This document shows positions 20,553 to 34,230 of a DNA stretch of 43,137 bases, piece by piece. The notes under the pieces were generated by a model. It was not told where the DNA came from. It made no database searches and saw only the letters and a list, made by a program, of their open reading frames with translations. The translations under genes and the position numbers were made by a program. The stretch is from Myxococcota bacterium. GTDB lineage: Bacteria > Myxococcota_A > UBA796 > UBA2385. Location: positions 1-43,137 of the forward strand of contig JAKLKF010000063.1 of NCBI GenBank assembly GCA_023150805.1. Reading direction: 5' to 3'. How positions within the stretch are numbered: position 1 is the first letter of the stretch; each line of letters starts with the position of its first letter.

Positions 20553-21077
20553 TCAGCCGCCCGCGCGCGCGCAGGCCGTGGCGGGCAGCTCGGGGTCCAC
20601 GGTGACGCCGCCCGTGCCCAGCGCCCGCGCCGTGTGCCACAGGATCGAGGCGGTGCCGATGCCCAGGCCGACGACGACGCCCAGATCGACCAGGCCGCGC
20701 CAGGGCTGGGGCAGCTCCCGCACGACCAGCACCAGCGCGACGATGCCGGCGAACAGGGCCCAGGTGGCGATCACCCGGCGCCGGGTGGCGTGGAACAGGC
20801 CCATGCAGAAGGCGGGCGCCAGCAGCAGGCGCACGGGGTGCGGCCGGTCGCGGAGGTGCAGGGCGCGCGCGACCAGGCGGGGGGCGAAGCGCTGGTGGAA
20901 GCCGCGGTAGCCCTCGGCCCAGGCCATGCCGGGCAGCCAGACGGCCAGGAAGACCAGGTGGGGGGCGGACAGATCGGCGGACAGGCCCTCGAAGGCGACC
21001 GGGACCAGGCGACGCAGCGCGTCGACCAGCAGGGCCACGCTGCCGCCGATGCCCCAAGGGATGGCGAGGGCTCGCAT
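20553..21077 (-). CDS. Small multi-spanning membrane protein of unknown function
   Basis: 174 residues from ATG 21077. Three to five hydrophobic segments are visible: AIPWGIGGSVALLVDAL, LVFLAVWLPGMAWA, VIATWALFAGIVALVLVV and LVDLGVVVGLGIGTASI. A loop rich in Arg and His lies between the second and third. I recognise no family. It lies 32 bases after the barrel-like gene and probably shares its transcript. The start is not firmly fixed because no ribosome site is visible. Confidence 0.65.
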   Translation of the reverse strand: MRALAIPWGIGGSVALLVDALRRLVPVAFEGLSADLSAPHLVFLAVWLPGMAWAEGYRGFHQRFAPRLVARALHLRDRPHPVRLLLAPAFCMGLFHATRRRVIATWALFAGIVALVLVVRELPQPWRGLVDLGVVVGLGIGTASILWHTARALGTGGVTVDPELPATACARAGG

Positions 21078-21109
21078 GCGGCGGGGGCTAACCCGCCCGG
21101 GGCGCGCTC

Positions 21110-21595
21110 CTACCAGCTCACCCCGACCAGCAGGTCGAAGGTCGCCCAGTGGTCGGCCGGCTGCGGGCAGTCCCCGCACTTGACATGGGCGGCGTTGGCC
21201 AGCTCCCAGCCGGACCGCAGGGACATGGTGAAGGGGGAGGGGGGATCCCACTCGCCGACCAGGCCGGCCTGGGCGGCGGGGGGCCAGGGGTAGCCCAGCA
21301 GGGTGGGTCCCAGGTGGGCGGAGGCGCCGGCCCGCCAGGCGCCGCCCCAGGTGACGGAGGTGCCGAGCGGGACCGTGAGCACCGGGGCCCCCATGTTGAA
21401 GCGCAGGCCGAGCTCGGGCTGCACGGCCCAGAAGGCGCCCGCGGGGTCGGCGGGCTGCAGCCGCCAGCCGAGCAGCACGCCGGCGGCGGGCCCCGGGGTG
21501 GAGCGGTGGGGGGAGTCCAGCGGCAGGCCCAGGCCCAGGGTGAGCAGGGCGGTGGGGCCGGCGTGGGCGGGGGCGAGCAGGAGCAGGGCGAGCAT
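21110..21595 (-). CDS. Small outer-membrane beta-barrel-like protein
   Basis: 161 residues from ATG 21595, with AGGA seven bases before it. The signal peptide MLALLLLAPAHA is followed by GPTALLTLGLGLPL. Alternating hydrophobic/polar strands with Gly and Trp/Tyr/Phe (GVLLGWRL, AVQPELGLRFNMG, SVTWGGAWRAGASAHLG) and a terminal aromatic residue (LLVGVSW) fit an outer-membrane barrel of about eight strands. There are two cysteines (KCGDCP). The function is unknown. Its upstream region carries the 31-bp-spaced repeat array. Confidence 0.7.
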   Translation of the reverse strand: MLALLLLAPAHAGPTALLTLGLGLPLDSPHRSTPGPAAGVLLGWRLQPADPAGAFWAVQPELGLRFNMGAPVLTVPLGTSVTWGGAWRAGASAHLGPTLLGYPWPPAAQAGLVGEWDPPSPFTMSLRSGWELANAAHVKCGDCPQPADHWATFDLLVGVSW

Positions 21596-21659
21596 GGGGG
21601 GATCCTGCGCGCCGGCGCAGCGGGGGGCGCGCGGCGGTCGGTCGCGGGAGGGGCGAGGG

Positions 21660-21896
21660 GTGAACCTGCCTCTTCCGTACCGGGGGGCTCGTGAAACCCC
21701 TTCGTGCGTACCGAGGGGCGCGCAGGCGGCCGGTGGGCGGGCCGATCGGATCGCGCAAGTGAAGCAATCCCGTGGCCGCCGGGGCGCCGGGCTGCGCTGG
21801 AGGCGCGTCTCCGGTACGGAAGAGCGAGGTTCACCGGCGCCCCGGTACGGAAGACCGGGGTTCACCTCCGCGTCGGACCGGAAGCGGCGGCTTCAC
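21660..21896. repeat. Array of five 23-26 bp repeats in two opposed blocks with 31-32 bp spacing
   Basis: Consensus in the plus direction is CCGGTACGGAAGA, then four or five variable bases, then GGTTCACC. Copies on the minus strand start at 21660-21683 and 21691-21716; copies on the plus strand are at 21811-21835, 21842-21866 and 21874-21896 (the last more diverged). Starts within a block are 31-32 bases apart, about three helical turns, with a gap of about 95 bases between blocks. The array fills the intergenic region between the divergent barrel-like gene (start 21595) and moxR (start 21968). The rest of this 372-base space holds no gene that I can support. Confidence 0.8.
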
Positions 21897-21939
21897 GCGG
21901 CTCGCGCGCCTTCCCGGGCCCACCTCCCCGCGCCTGCAA

Positions 21940-21945
21940 TAGGCT
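21940..21945 (+). promoter_or_regulatory. Putative -10 box TAGGCT for the moxR operon
   Basis: TAGGCT preceded by AA lies 22 bases before ATG 21968. Here a ribosome site (CCAGGAG) is present between box and start, so this transcript would have a short but normal leader. It lies just downstream of the repeat array. Confidence 0.45.
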
Positions 21946-21967
21946 GTGCCGCCCTCCAGGAGCGCCC

Positions 21968-22938
<971 letters not shown>

Positions 22939-22942
<4 letters not shown>

Positions 22943-24711
22943 AGACCCCCCACCCGCTCTGGTCCCTGCTCGGCATCGGCGGCCAGGGCTGCGGGATCCT
23001 GTTCCTGCCCTTCGTGGTCGGGCTGTGCGCCAGCGCCGTCTTCGAGGTGAGCGAGGTGGCCGAGACCTCGGGCGTGCTGACCTTCGTCTCGCTGGTCTTC
23101 ATCCTGCCGCCCCTGCTGCTGCAGGTGCTGGGCGTGCTGGTGAAGGTGGGCCGGGAGCGCAGGATCCTGCGGGAGCAGGGCGGCCTGCGGCTGGACCGGA
23201 CCCTGGCCAGCGTGCACCGCCACATGCGCATCGTGACCCCGCGGGGCTGGGGCGCGCTCGTCACGGGGCTGTGGTTCATCGTGCTGGCGCTGTCGGCGAA
23301 GTGGGCCAGCCTGGGCCTGCTGGCGGTGCTCAGCCTGCTGCTCTTCTACGTGGTGCTGGGCCTCTCCAGCTTCGTCTCGGCCTTCCTGGTGCGCAGCTTC
23401 GCCAACGGCCTGGGCCGGGACTCCTCGGGCATCGTGCGCGAGCTGTCGCCGGCGGTCGTGCTCTCCGGCGAGTCGGCCGAGGAGCGCTTCCACCTGAGCC
23501 GGGTGCCCGTCCCGCCGGGCTACACGCTGCTGATCGAGGACGGCAACGTCCCGCAGCTACACACCGAGAGCCGCTACGCCGTGGGGCCGGGGGCGCGCCG
23601 GACGCGGGTGAGCGTCTCCGGCCGCTTCCGCCACACGCCGCGCGGCCTGCACCGCCTGGGGCCGGCCGCCATCTACTACCAGGACGCGCTGGGCTTCACG
23701 CGGGTCAGCGTGGCGAGCGTGGCGACGGCGACCTTGAAGGTCCTGCCCCGCTTCAAGCGGCTGGCCATCGTCGACCCGCCGCGCAGCAAGCTCGACGCGC
23801 CCGACGTGCTGACCCGGCCCCACCGCTACCCGACCGAGGACCCCTTCCGCTTCAAGGAGTACCTGGCCGGCGACGACACGCGGCGGATCCACTGGCGGCT
23901 GTCGATCCGCACCGGCCGGCTGCAGGTGCGCCTGCCGGAGACCCGCGAGGTGAGCACCCGCCAGGTGCTCCTGCTGCTGGACAGCTACCTGCCGGCGGGC
24001 CGGGTGCTCGACGACGCCGTCGGAATGTCCCAGGTCCTCGACCACCTGGTCGAGACCTGGCTGTCCCTGGCCGACGAGCTTCAGGAGCGGGGCGACAAGG
24101 TCTCGCTGGCGGCGGCGGTGGACGACGGCGAGGGCAACATCCGGGTCGAGCGGGTCGAGGGCCACGCCGGGCAGCGGCGCTGGCAGGACCTGGGCGCGCG
24201 GGCCTGTTGGCAGGGCAGCCACGACCTGCCGCGCATCCTGGACGAGGTGGACGGCGGGCTGTCGACGAACAGCCACGGCGTCGCGGTCAGCTCGCGCTTC
24301 TACTCGCCGCCGGCGGCGCCCCTGGGCGGGGACAGCTTCACCTGGGTCTACCTGCCGCCCTTGCAGGCGCTGGGGCCCGAGGAGCCCTCCTTCCTGCGGG
24401 TCTGGCTGGCCGAGGGCGCCCAGGGTCGCTCGAAGCTGGGGCGCCTGTTCCGCCTGCCCGGCCCGGTGGGCAGCGACGAGGACCGCCTCATGGCCCAGCT
24501 CTCGCGGGGCTGGCAGCAGTACGTCCTCTACCAGGCCCGGCGTCGGCTGCGCCTGATCGCCCGCAGCCGGGGCGACGCCACCCTGAAGGCCCTGCTCTCA
24601 CGCGACGAGACGGTCTACCGCTTGGAGCCCGGCGTCGGCGGCGGCCACCGGCTGGTGGGCCTGGTCGCCGGCGGCGGCAGGAGCGGCGCCGGCAAGAGGG
24701 CGGCGGGATGA
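22939..24711 (+). CDS. DUF58-domain membrane protein
   Basis: 590 residues from GTG 22939, overlapping the moxR stop. The N-terminal half has two pairs of hydrophobic segments (about 13-70 and 105-150). The DUF58 core lies near residues 305-345: EYLAGDDTRRIHWR is the family signature with its RxIHW motif. The region before it (FRHTPRGLHRLGPAAIYYQDALGF) is the beta-rich domain typical of DUF58 proteins, which carry an Ig-like/vWA-like arrangement. The C-terminal tail of about 200 residues is longer than usual. Proteins of this family form membrane modules with MoxR ATPases. The stop overlaps the ATG of the next gene (ATGA). Confidence 0.9.
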
Positions 24712-26108
24712 CCGATCCCCGCGTCGACCCCGGCAAGGACTACCACCGCCGCCTGCGCCGCGAGCGCCTGGGGGCCGTGGCGCGCCCGCTCCTGGTCTAC
24801 TGGACCTTCCTGATCCTGATGTTCGGCGCCTTCGCGCTGGCGGCGCTCATCGACGATCCCGGCATGGAGGGGATCATCGCCCTGGGCATCTTCGCGGGCA
24901 TCACGGTGGCGGGCGTGGTGGTGGGCCAGGTGGCCGCCATCCTGAACATCCGCGACTGGGTGCTGTTCCTGAACTGGGCCGGCTTCTGGACCGCCGGCAT
25001 GGCCTTTGGCGTCTTCGCCACCACCGTGGCCGGGTCGCTGGGCGTGCTGGTCTTCGCCTTCGTCGTGCTCTTCCCCATCTTCGTGGTCGGCGGCGCCTGG
25101 TCGCTGCGGGCGGGGCGGACCCTGTTCGGCGGCTGGATCCCGCTGATGTACGCGACGGGCTGCGCCATCATCATGGCGGAGAACGACGGGCGGGTGGCCG
25201 CCTGGCACGCCGGCGACAAGTGGGCCATCTGGGACGGCTTCACCATCACCGTCCTGGCGCTGGGGATCCTGCTCTTCCTGGCCTACCTGGTCGCCCGCGA
25301 GGGCCACCGCCTGGCCCTGTGGGGCAGGGGCCCCAAGGCGCCGCTGATGGGCAGCCTGGTGGAGAGCGGGGCGGCGCGGCCGCGGCTGTCCTGCATGGGC
25401 TGGCTGCTGATGGGCTTCCTGGCGCTGGGCCTGACGGTGGGCTCGGCCATCCTGGCGCCCTACCTGTGGCGCACGGGCCCGGGCGAGGAGGACGACGACG
25501 ACGACCCGCCGGTGCCCCAGCAGCAGGACACGGGCCAGCCGCAGGAGCAGCCCGAAGAGAAGCCGCAGAAGAAGAAGTCGCGGTTCACCGAGCGCTGGGA
25601 GCAGGCGCAGGGGGACCGGATGCAGGAGGCCCGCGAGCAGCTCCAGCCCCAGGTGAGCCAGGGCCTGGACCTGCTGTCGACCCTGCTGACCGTGCTGGTG
25701 CTCTTCCTGCTCCTGTTGCTGGCCTTCTGGCGACCGGTGCGGCGGCTGCTGCTGGCCCGCCACTTCGAGCGGCCCTTCGTCGACCTGGCCCCGACCACCC
25801 GGATCCGCAACGGCTGGCGCCTGGTGGAGGTGGCCATCGGCGACGCCGGCCTGGAGCCGCGGCCCAACGAGCCGGCGGCCAGCCTGGTGCTGCGGGCCGG
25901 CCCCACCCTGGCGCGGCTGTCGGCGGGCGAGGTCGAGGTGCATGGCCTGGCGCAGGCCGCCGAGATCCGCGACCGCGTCGAGTACGGGCTGGGCGTGCAC
26001 CCCGAGGACGTGGCGCTGATGGAGCGCACGGCCCGCTGGGCCTACCACACCGTCTGGGACCGCATGGGCGAGTGGGAGCGGATCAAGATGCTCTACCGGG
26101 GGATCTGA
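24708..26108 (+). CDS. Multi-spanning membrane protein of the moxR-DUF58 operon (possible DUF4129-like tail)
   Basis: 466 residues from ATG 24708. About six membrane helices fill residues 25-260. A highly charged segment follows (GEEDDDDDPPVPQQQ, then Glu/Lys/Gln-rich), then one more helix (LLTVLVLFLLLLLAFW) and a soluble domain of about 130 residues. The part after the last helix (HFERPFVDLAPTTRIRNG, EPRPNEPAASLVLRAG) resembles the DUF4129 tail that accompanies MoxR/DUF58/transglutaminase operons, but there is no transglutaminase domain. It is the third and last gene of the coupled operon; its end overlaps the convergent gene by 16 bases. Confidence 0.75.
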   Translation: MTDPRVDPGKDYHRRLRRERLGAVARPLLVYWTFLILMFGAFALAALIDDPGMEGIIALGIFAGITVAGVVVGQVAAILNIRDWVLFLNWAGFWTAGMAFGVFATTVAGSLGVLVFAFVVLFPIFVVGGAWSLRAGRTLFGGWIPLMYATGCAIIMAENDGRVAAWHAGDKWAIWDGFTITVLALGILLFLAYLVAREGHRLALWGRGPKAPLMGSLVESGAARPRLSCMGWLLMGFLALGLTVGSAILAPYLWRTGPGEEDDDDDPPVPQQQDTGQPQEQPEEKPQKKKSRFTERWEQAQGDRMQEAREQLQPQVSQGLDLLSTLLTVLVLFLLLLLAFWRPVRRLLLARHFERPFVDLAPTTRIRNGWRLVEVAIGDAGLEPRPNEPAASLVLRAGPTLARLSAGEVEVHGLAQAAEIRDRVEYGLGVHPEDVALMERTARWAYHTVWDRMGEWERIKMLYRGI

Positions 26109-27865
26109 GCTCCCGGGTCGGCGGGGCCGTCGGCGGGCGGCTGGGGCGCGGGCAGGGCAGGGCCCTCGATCGTGAAGGCGCCCAGCCCGAACAGCGCCCA
26201 CAGGGGCTCGGCGGCCGCGGCGGCGGCGAGGGCGTCGCGGGTGACGGTCGCCTCCGCCAGCTCCGTGGGCCGATCCAGGGACCGCGCCACGCGCTGGCGC
26301 AGCCAGGCCTGGGCGTGGGCCTGGGCCAGGGAGGCGCGGTCCTCGGGCGGGCCCTGCAGGGCCAGGAGCAGGTCGCCGGGCGCGTCGGCGTGGGCGCGCG
26401 CGAAGGCCAGCGGCTCGGCGGGGCTCCAGGGCTCACGCAGCCGGGCGCGCAGGGCCCGGGCGGGATCGGCGACGGCGCCCGCCTCGGGCGGGTCCACCCA
26501 GGCCCCGGCGACCTGGCGCAGGCGGTCGTCGTCCTGGGTGTCCGGCAGCTCCGGAAGGGCGGCGAGGGCGGCGCGGGCGGCGTCGGGGCGGTCGTCGAGG
26601 ACCTCGGTCAGCACGCGCCAGCCGGTGACCACGGGGGATCCCGGCACCCGCTCCGCCGCCAGCTCCAGGCGGCCCCGCGCGGCGGCGGGGTCCCCCAGCG
26701 CGAGGTGGCCGCGGGCCTGGAGCACGAGCAGGGCGGCCTCGGCCAGGGCCAGGTCGTCCGCCTCCCCGGGCGGCGCCGCCTGGCGCGCCTCGGCCACCAG
26801 CAGGCGCGCGGCCTGGACGAGGTCGGGGTGCACCGCCCCCACGGCGTCGAGGCGCGCCTGGGCGGGCAGGTCGGCGGGCGCCGGGGCCCAGGCGGGCGTG
26901 GCGGCCGCGACCGCGGCCCAGGCCGACTCCAGCGCGGCCTGGGGCTGGCCCAGGCGCAGGTCCAGCTCGGCGAGGGTGAGCCAGGCGGGGGCCCAGGCGG
27001 GGGCGTGCTCGGGGGCGAGGGCCAGGCGGGCGCGCAGCCCGGCCAGGGCCCGCGGCTCGGCCTGGCGCGGCAGGTCGACCAACATGGCGCCTTCCGGGTC
27101 GGCGCTTCGTTCGTCGAGCAGGGACCGGGCCCAGGACCAGGCCGCGGCCGCGGCCAGCGGGTCGGCCTCGGGCTCCATGGCCTCCAGCAGGGGGGCCAGC
27201 AGGCGGCGGGCCTCCAGCGGCTGCCCGGCGCGGCGCCGGGCCTCGGCCTCGACCAGGCGGGCCAGGGGGGAGCCCTGGGGCTCGGCGGGCGGGACCCGGG
27301 CCGGGTCGCGCAGGCGGAGGCCGGGCGCGAGGTCCCAGGCGCCGGGCGGCACCGCGTCCAGCCGCCCCGTCCACAACGCGGCCAGCCCGACCCAGCCGTC
27401 CAGGAAGGGCATGGCCGGCGTCGCGGCGGTGGAGGTGGCGGGGTCCGGCCGTCCGTAGCTGGCCAGGGCGCGCACCCGCGCCAGGCGGGCCCGCTCGCCG
27501 GGCCAGCCCTCCTCGGCCGCCCGCCGGTCGAGCCAGGCCAGGTGGGCCTCCACCCCGGCCAGGCCATGGGCCAGGCTCTGCCGACCGGCCTCGAAGTCCG
27601 CCTCCTCCTCCTCGGCCAGGGCCCGGCGGGCCGCGCGGGCCGCGCTCCTCCCGCCCAGCGGCGCGGCCTGGGCCATCGCGTACCACTCGTCGGCGCGGGC
27701 GCGGGCGTCCAGCCGCAGGGCGAGGTCGGACGCCGCGCGGGCCCGTGCGGCGGCGCGGTCGCCGGCCCGGACGAGCGCGGGAGGCGCGACGAGCGCGGCC
27801 ACGACGGCCAGCCCCAGCAGCGCGAGCAGGCCCCGGGGGCGGCGGGAGGTGGAGGGTCCGGACAT
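26093..27865 (-). CDS. Alanine-rich helical repeat (TPR-like) envelope protein
   Basis: 590 residues from ATG 27865, with GGAG six bases upstream. A basic start and one hydrophobic segment (LLALLGLAVVAALVAPPALV, about 13-32) act as signal anchor or signal peptide. The rest is almost all alpha-helical and very rich in Ala, Arg and Leu. Helical pairs look like degenerate TPRs (AWLTLAELDLRLGQPQAALE, ALLVLQARGHLALGDPAAAR). Such proteins act as scaffolds, and no catalytic motif is visible. The gene is convergent with the moxR operon and overlaps it, so mutual transcriptional interference is possible. It is divergent from purC. Confidence 0.75.
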   Translation of the reverse strand: MSGPSTSRRPRGLLALLGLAVVAALVAPPALVRAGDRAAARARAASDLALRLDARARADEWYAMAQAAPLGGRSAARAARRALAEEEEADFEAGRQSLAHGLAGVEAHLAWLDRRAAEEGWPGERARLARVRALASYGRPDPATSTAATPAMPFLDGWVGLAALWTGRLDAVPPGAWDLAPGLRLRDPARVPPAEPQGSPLARLVEAEARRRAGQPLEARRLLAPLLEAMEPEADPLAAAAAWSWARSLLDERSADPEGAMLVDLPRQAEPRALAGLRARLALAPEHAPAWAPAWLTLAELDLRLGQPQAALESAWAAVAAATPAWAPAPADLPAQARLDAVGAVHPDLVQAARLLVAEARQAAPPGEADDLALAEAALLVLQARGHLALGDPAAARGRLELAAERVPGSPVVTGWRVLTEVLDDRPDAARAALAALPELPDTQDDDRLRQVAGAWVDPPEAGAVADPARALRARLREPWSPAEPLAFARAHADAPGDLLLALQGPPEDRASLAQAHAQAWLRQRVARSLDRPTELAEATVTRDALAAAAAAEPLWALFGLGAFTIEGPALPAPQPPADGPADPGAQIPR

Positions 27866-28002
27866 GGTGGCTCCGCCGGCCGGCTAACGCGGGTCCGCCC
27901 GCGCCGGTCCGCCGGGCGCGGCGGCCGAGGCGGGGTCGCCGCGATAGGGTGGCGCCCCGCCCGCCGGTCGCGGTGGGCTCCCCCCCGGCGCCGAGGTGCC
28001 CC

Positions 28003-28752
28003 ATGTCCCTGCCCCCCCAGCGGGCCGAGCTGTTCTACACCGGCAAGGCCAAGCAGGTCTTCCGCACCTCGGACCCCGACGTCTACTGGATCCACTTCAC
28101 GGACGGCGCGACGGCCTTCAACGGCGTCAAGCGCGCCACGATCCGCGACAAGGGCGAGGTCAACGCCCGCATCAGCGCCCACATCTTCGAGCGGGTGGCG
28201 GCGGCGGGCGTGCCGACCCACCTGCTGGGCGCGCCCTCGCCGGTGGACCACCTGGTGCACCGCGTGGACATCATCCCGGTCGAGGTGGTGGTGCGCAACC
28301 TGGCCGCGGGCTCGATCTGCAAGCGCCTGGGCCTGGAGGAGGGCACGGCCCTGCCGCGGCCGATGGTCGAGTTCTTCTACAAGTCCGACGAGCTGAACGA
28401 CCCGCTCATCACCGACGAGCACGCGCTGATGTTCGGCTGGGCCGAGGCCTGGGAGCTGGCCTACCTGCGGCACGCCTCGCTCAAGGTCAACCAGGTGCTG
28501 CGCGCCTTCTGGGACGAGCTGGGCGTCACCCTGGTCGACTTCAAGCTCGAGTTCGGCCGCGCCATGGCCCGCGAGCGCCGCGGCCAGATCCTGCTGGCCG
28601 ACGAGATCACGCCCGACGGTTCGCGGCTGTGGGAGAAGGGCACCGGCCGCCACCTGGACAAGGACGTGTTCCGCCGCGACCTGGGCGACCTGGGCGACAC
28701 CTACCGCGAGCTGTTCGCCCGGATCTTCGGCGAGCAGCTCCACGGCGGGTGA
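28003..28752 (+). CDS. purC: Phosphoribosylaminoimidazole-succinocarboxamide synthase PurC
   Basis: 249 residues, the bacterial length, from ATG 28003, with GAGG six bases before it. It joins CAIR and aspartate using ATP in purine synthesis. Family features include [11 protein letters not shown] near the N-terminus, [50 protein letters not shown] and [20 protein letters not shown] at 27945-27950 is a possible -10 box. Its stop overlaps the purF start (GTGA), so purC-purF form an operon. Confidence 0.97.
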   Translation: MSLPPQRAELFYTGKAKQVFRTSDPDVYWIHFTDGATAFNGVKRATIRDKGEVNARISAHIFERVAAAGVPTHLLGAPSPVDHLVHRVDIIPVEVVVRNLAAGSICKRLGLEEGTALPRPMVEFFYKSDELNDPLITDEHALMFGWAEAWELAYLRHASLKVNQVLRAFWDELGVTLVDFKLEFGRAMARERRGQILLADEITPDGSRLWEKGTGRHLDKDVFRRDLGDLGDTYRELFARIFGEQLHGG

Positions 28753-30194
28753 GGGGCGTGGGCGCCGGGCGGGAGAGGGACCCGGACCGCTTCCACGAGG
28801 AGTGCGGCGTCTTCGGCATCCTGGGCGACAGCGAGGCGGCGAACCTGGCCTACCTGGGCCTGCACGCGCTGCAGCACCGGGGCCAGGAGGGCGCCGGCAT
28901 CGCCGCCACCGACGGCAGCACCATCCGCCTCGTGCGCGGCCAGGGCCTGGTGGGCGACGTCTTCGGGGGGCCGGAGATCGCCGGGCTGCGCGGCCACGCC
29001 GCCATCGGCCACGTGCGCTACTCGACGACGGGTGAGGACAGCCTGCGCAACGTGCAGCCCTTCGTCGTGCGCTACCAGCGCGGCCAGCTCGCGATCGCCC
29101 ACAACGGCAACCTGACGAACGCCAGCCTGCTGCGCGACGAGCTGGAGCGGCGGGGCAGCATCTTCGGCACCTCCTCGGACACCGAGGTCATCCTGCACCT
29201 GGTCGCGGCCAGCCAGCAGACGACCTTCATCAACCGCCTGGTCGAGGCGCTCTCCCAGGTCGAGGGCGCCTACAGCCTGGTGCTGCTGACCGAGGACACC
29301 CTGGTCGCCGTGCGGGATCCCCACGGCTTCCGGCCGCTGGTGCTGGGCCGCCGGGGCGAGGCCTGGGCGGTGGCCAGCGAGACCTGCGCGCTCGACCTGA
29401 TCGGCGCCCAGGTGGTGCGCGAGATCGAGCCGGGCGAGATGGTGATCGTCGACCGCGACGGGGTGCAGGCCCTGCGACCCTTCCCGCGTCGCCCTCGTCG
29501 CGCCTGCATCTTCGAGCACATCTACTTCGCGCGCCCGGACTCCGAGGTCTTCGGGATGAGCGTCTACGAGACCCGCCTGCAGCTCGGTCGCCTGCTGGCC
29601 AGGGAGCACCCCGTGCCGGCGGACGTCGTGGTGCCGGTGCCGGACTCCGGCGTGGCCGGCGCCCTGGGCTACGCCGAGCACAGCGGCATCCCCTACCAGC
29701 GCGGCCTGCTGCGCAGCCACTACGTGGGGCGCACCTTCATCGAGCCGAGCCAGCAGATCCGGGACTTCGGGGTCAAGCTGAAGCTCGCCCCGGTGAAGAG
29801 CGTGCTCGCCGGCAAGCGCGTGGTCGTGGTGGACGACTCCATCGTCCGGGGGACCACCTCGCGCAAGATCGTCCGGCTGCTGCGCGAGGCCGGGGCGGCC
29901 GAGGTGCACCTGCGCATCACGGCGCCGCCCACGCGGGGGAGCTGCTTCTACGGGGTCGACACCCCGACCAGCGACGAGCTGATCGCGCACCGGCACGACG
30001 TCGAGGGGATCCGCACGTGGCTGGGCGCCGACAGCCTGGGCTACCTGTCGCTGGAGGCGCTGCGCAAGGCCCAGGGAAGGGACCAGGGGCGCTTCTGCGA
30101 GGCCTGCTTCTCGCTGGACTACCCGGTCGATCCGCGGCCCGAGGACCGGGTGCAGCAGGTGCAGCTCTTCGGCCGCGAGCGAGGCGGCAGGTAG
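28749..30194 (+). CDS. purF: Amidophosphoribosyltransferase PurF (Fe-S, propeptide type)
   Basis: 481 residues from GTG 28749, overlapping the purC stop. It makes phosphoribosylamine from PRPP and glutamine, the first step of purine synthesis. The propeptide (residues 1-18, ending FHEE) is removed to expose the catalytic C19 (CGVFGILGD). The glutaminase part contains GHVRYSTTG and AHNGNLTN. The PRPP loop is [14 protein letters not shown]. Cysteines in [17 protein letters not shown] and GRFCEACFS match the four ligands of the [4Fe-4S] cluster in the Bacillus-type enzyme. A second GTG at 28758 is a possible alternative start. Confidence 0.96.
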   Translation: MRGVGAGRERDPDRFHEECGVFGILGDSEAANLAYLGLHALQHRGQEGAGIAATDGSTIRLVRGQGLVGDVFGGPEIAGLRGHAAIGHVRYSTTGEDSLRNVQPFVVRYQRGQLAIAHNGNLTNASLLRDELERRGSIFGTSSDTEVILHLVAASQQTTFINRLVEALSQVEGAYSLVLLTEDTLVAVRDPHGFRPLVLGRRGEAWAVASETCALDLIGAQVVREIEPGEMVIVDRDGVQALRPFPRRPRRACIFEHIYFARPDSEVFGMSVYETRLQLGRLLAREHPVPADVVVPVPDSGVAGALGYAEHSGIPYQRGLLRSHYVGRTFIEPSQQIRDFGVKLKLAPVKSVLAGKRVVVVDDSIVRGTTSRKIVRLLREAGAAEVHLRITAPPTRGSCFYGVDTPTSDELIAHRHDVEGIRTWLGADSLGYLSLEALRKAQGRDQGRFCEACFSLDYPVDPRPEDRVQQVQLFGRERGGR

Positions 30195-30211
30195 GGCGGT
30201 GCCCGGTGATG

Positions 30212-30217
30212 TATGCT
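30212..30217 (+). promoter_or_regulatory. Putative -10 box TATGCT for the DnaK-PilZ gene
   Basis: TATGCT lies 18 bases after the purF stop and 34 bases before ATG 30252. An upstream in-frame ATG inside the box (30213) would add 13 residues (MLRRDPLDWDRRT) absent from DnaK proteins, so I chose 30252. Confidence 0.35.
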
Positions 30218-30251
30218 CCGCCGCGACCCTCTCGACTGGGACCGGCGGACC

Positions 30252-33461
<3,210 letters not shown>

Positions 33462-33478
33462 CGGAGCCGGCCGCGGGC

Positions 33479-34222
33479 TCAGGCCGACAGGCCCCCGTCG
33501 ACGACCCACTCCTGCCCGGTGACGAAGCTGGCGTCGTCGGAGGCCAGGAAGCGCACCACCCGGGCGATCTCCTCGGGGCGACCGAGGCGGCGCATCGGGA
33601 TCGCCTGCACCACGCCCTCGACGACGCGGGGGTCCATCGCGTGCACCATGTCCGTGTCGACGAAGCCGGGGGCGACGCAGTTGACCCGGATCCCGCGCTT
33701 GGCCAGCTCCTTGGCCAGCGAGCGGCTCATCGCGGCCACCGCGGCCTTGCTGGCGCCGTAGTTGGCCTGGCCGGGGTTGCCCCGCAGGCCCGAGACGCTG
33801 GTCACGTTGACGATGCTGCCGCGGCGCTGGCGCAGCATCACCGTCGCGGCGGCCCGACAGGTGCGGAAGACGGCGTCCAGGTTGGTCCGGAGCACGTCGT
33901 CCCACTCCTCGTCGCTCATCCGGAGCAGCAGGGTGTCGCGGGTGATGCCGGCGTTGTTGACCAGCACGTCCAGCGAGCCCAGCGCTTCGGCCGCCTGCAT
34001 CAGGGCGGCGCAGCCCTCCGCCGTGCCGACGTCGGCCTGCACGGCCAGGCCGCCGACCTCGTCGGCGACGGCCTGCGCGGCCTCGGCGCTGCGGTGGTAG
34101 TTGACCACGACACGCGCGCCGGCGCGGCCGAGCTCCAGGGCGATGGCGCGGCCGATGCCGCGGCTGCCGCCGGTCACGACCGCGACCCGGCCGGCCAGCT
34201 CCAGGGGGCCGGGCGAGGGCAT
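33479..34222 (-). CDS. fabG: 3-oxoacyl-ACP reductase FabG-type short-chain dehydrogenase
   Basis: 247 residues, the usual length, from ATG 34222. NADPH site TGGSRGIG (17-24), NNAG (89-92), N114, catalytic S142, Y155 and K159 (YGASK), and PGFVDTDM near residue 190 are all present. It most likely reduces beta-ketoacyl-ACP in fatty acid synthesis; a PhaB-like or other reductase role cannot be excluded because no other fab gene is nearby. It follows efp by eight bases and is probably co-transcribed with it. It converges with the DnaK-PilZ gene 17 bases away. Confidence 0.88.
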   Translation of the reverse strand: MPSPGPLELAGRVAVVTGGSRGIGRAIALELGRAGARVVVNYHRSAEAAQAVADEVGGLAVQADVGTAEGCAALMQAAEALGSLDVLVNNAGITRDTLLLRMSDEEWDDVLRTNLDAVFRTCRAAATVMLRQRRGSIVNVTSVSGLRGNPGQANYGASKAAVAAMSRSLAKELAKRGIRVNCVAPGFVDTDMVHAMDPRVVEGVVQAIPMRRLGRPEEIARVVRFLASDDASFVTGQEWVVDGGLSA

Positions 34223-34230
34223 GGGAGGGC

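Noticed and set aside
21660..21896. CRISPR array
   Set aside because: Units lie in both orientations, gaps between units are only about 6-8 bases, and there is no cas gene or leader.
30213..30251. Earlier ATG start for the DnaK-like protein
   Set aside because: The 13 extra residues precede the conserved Hsp70 start and overlap the likely -10 box.
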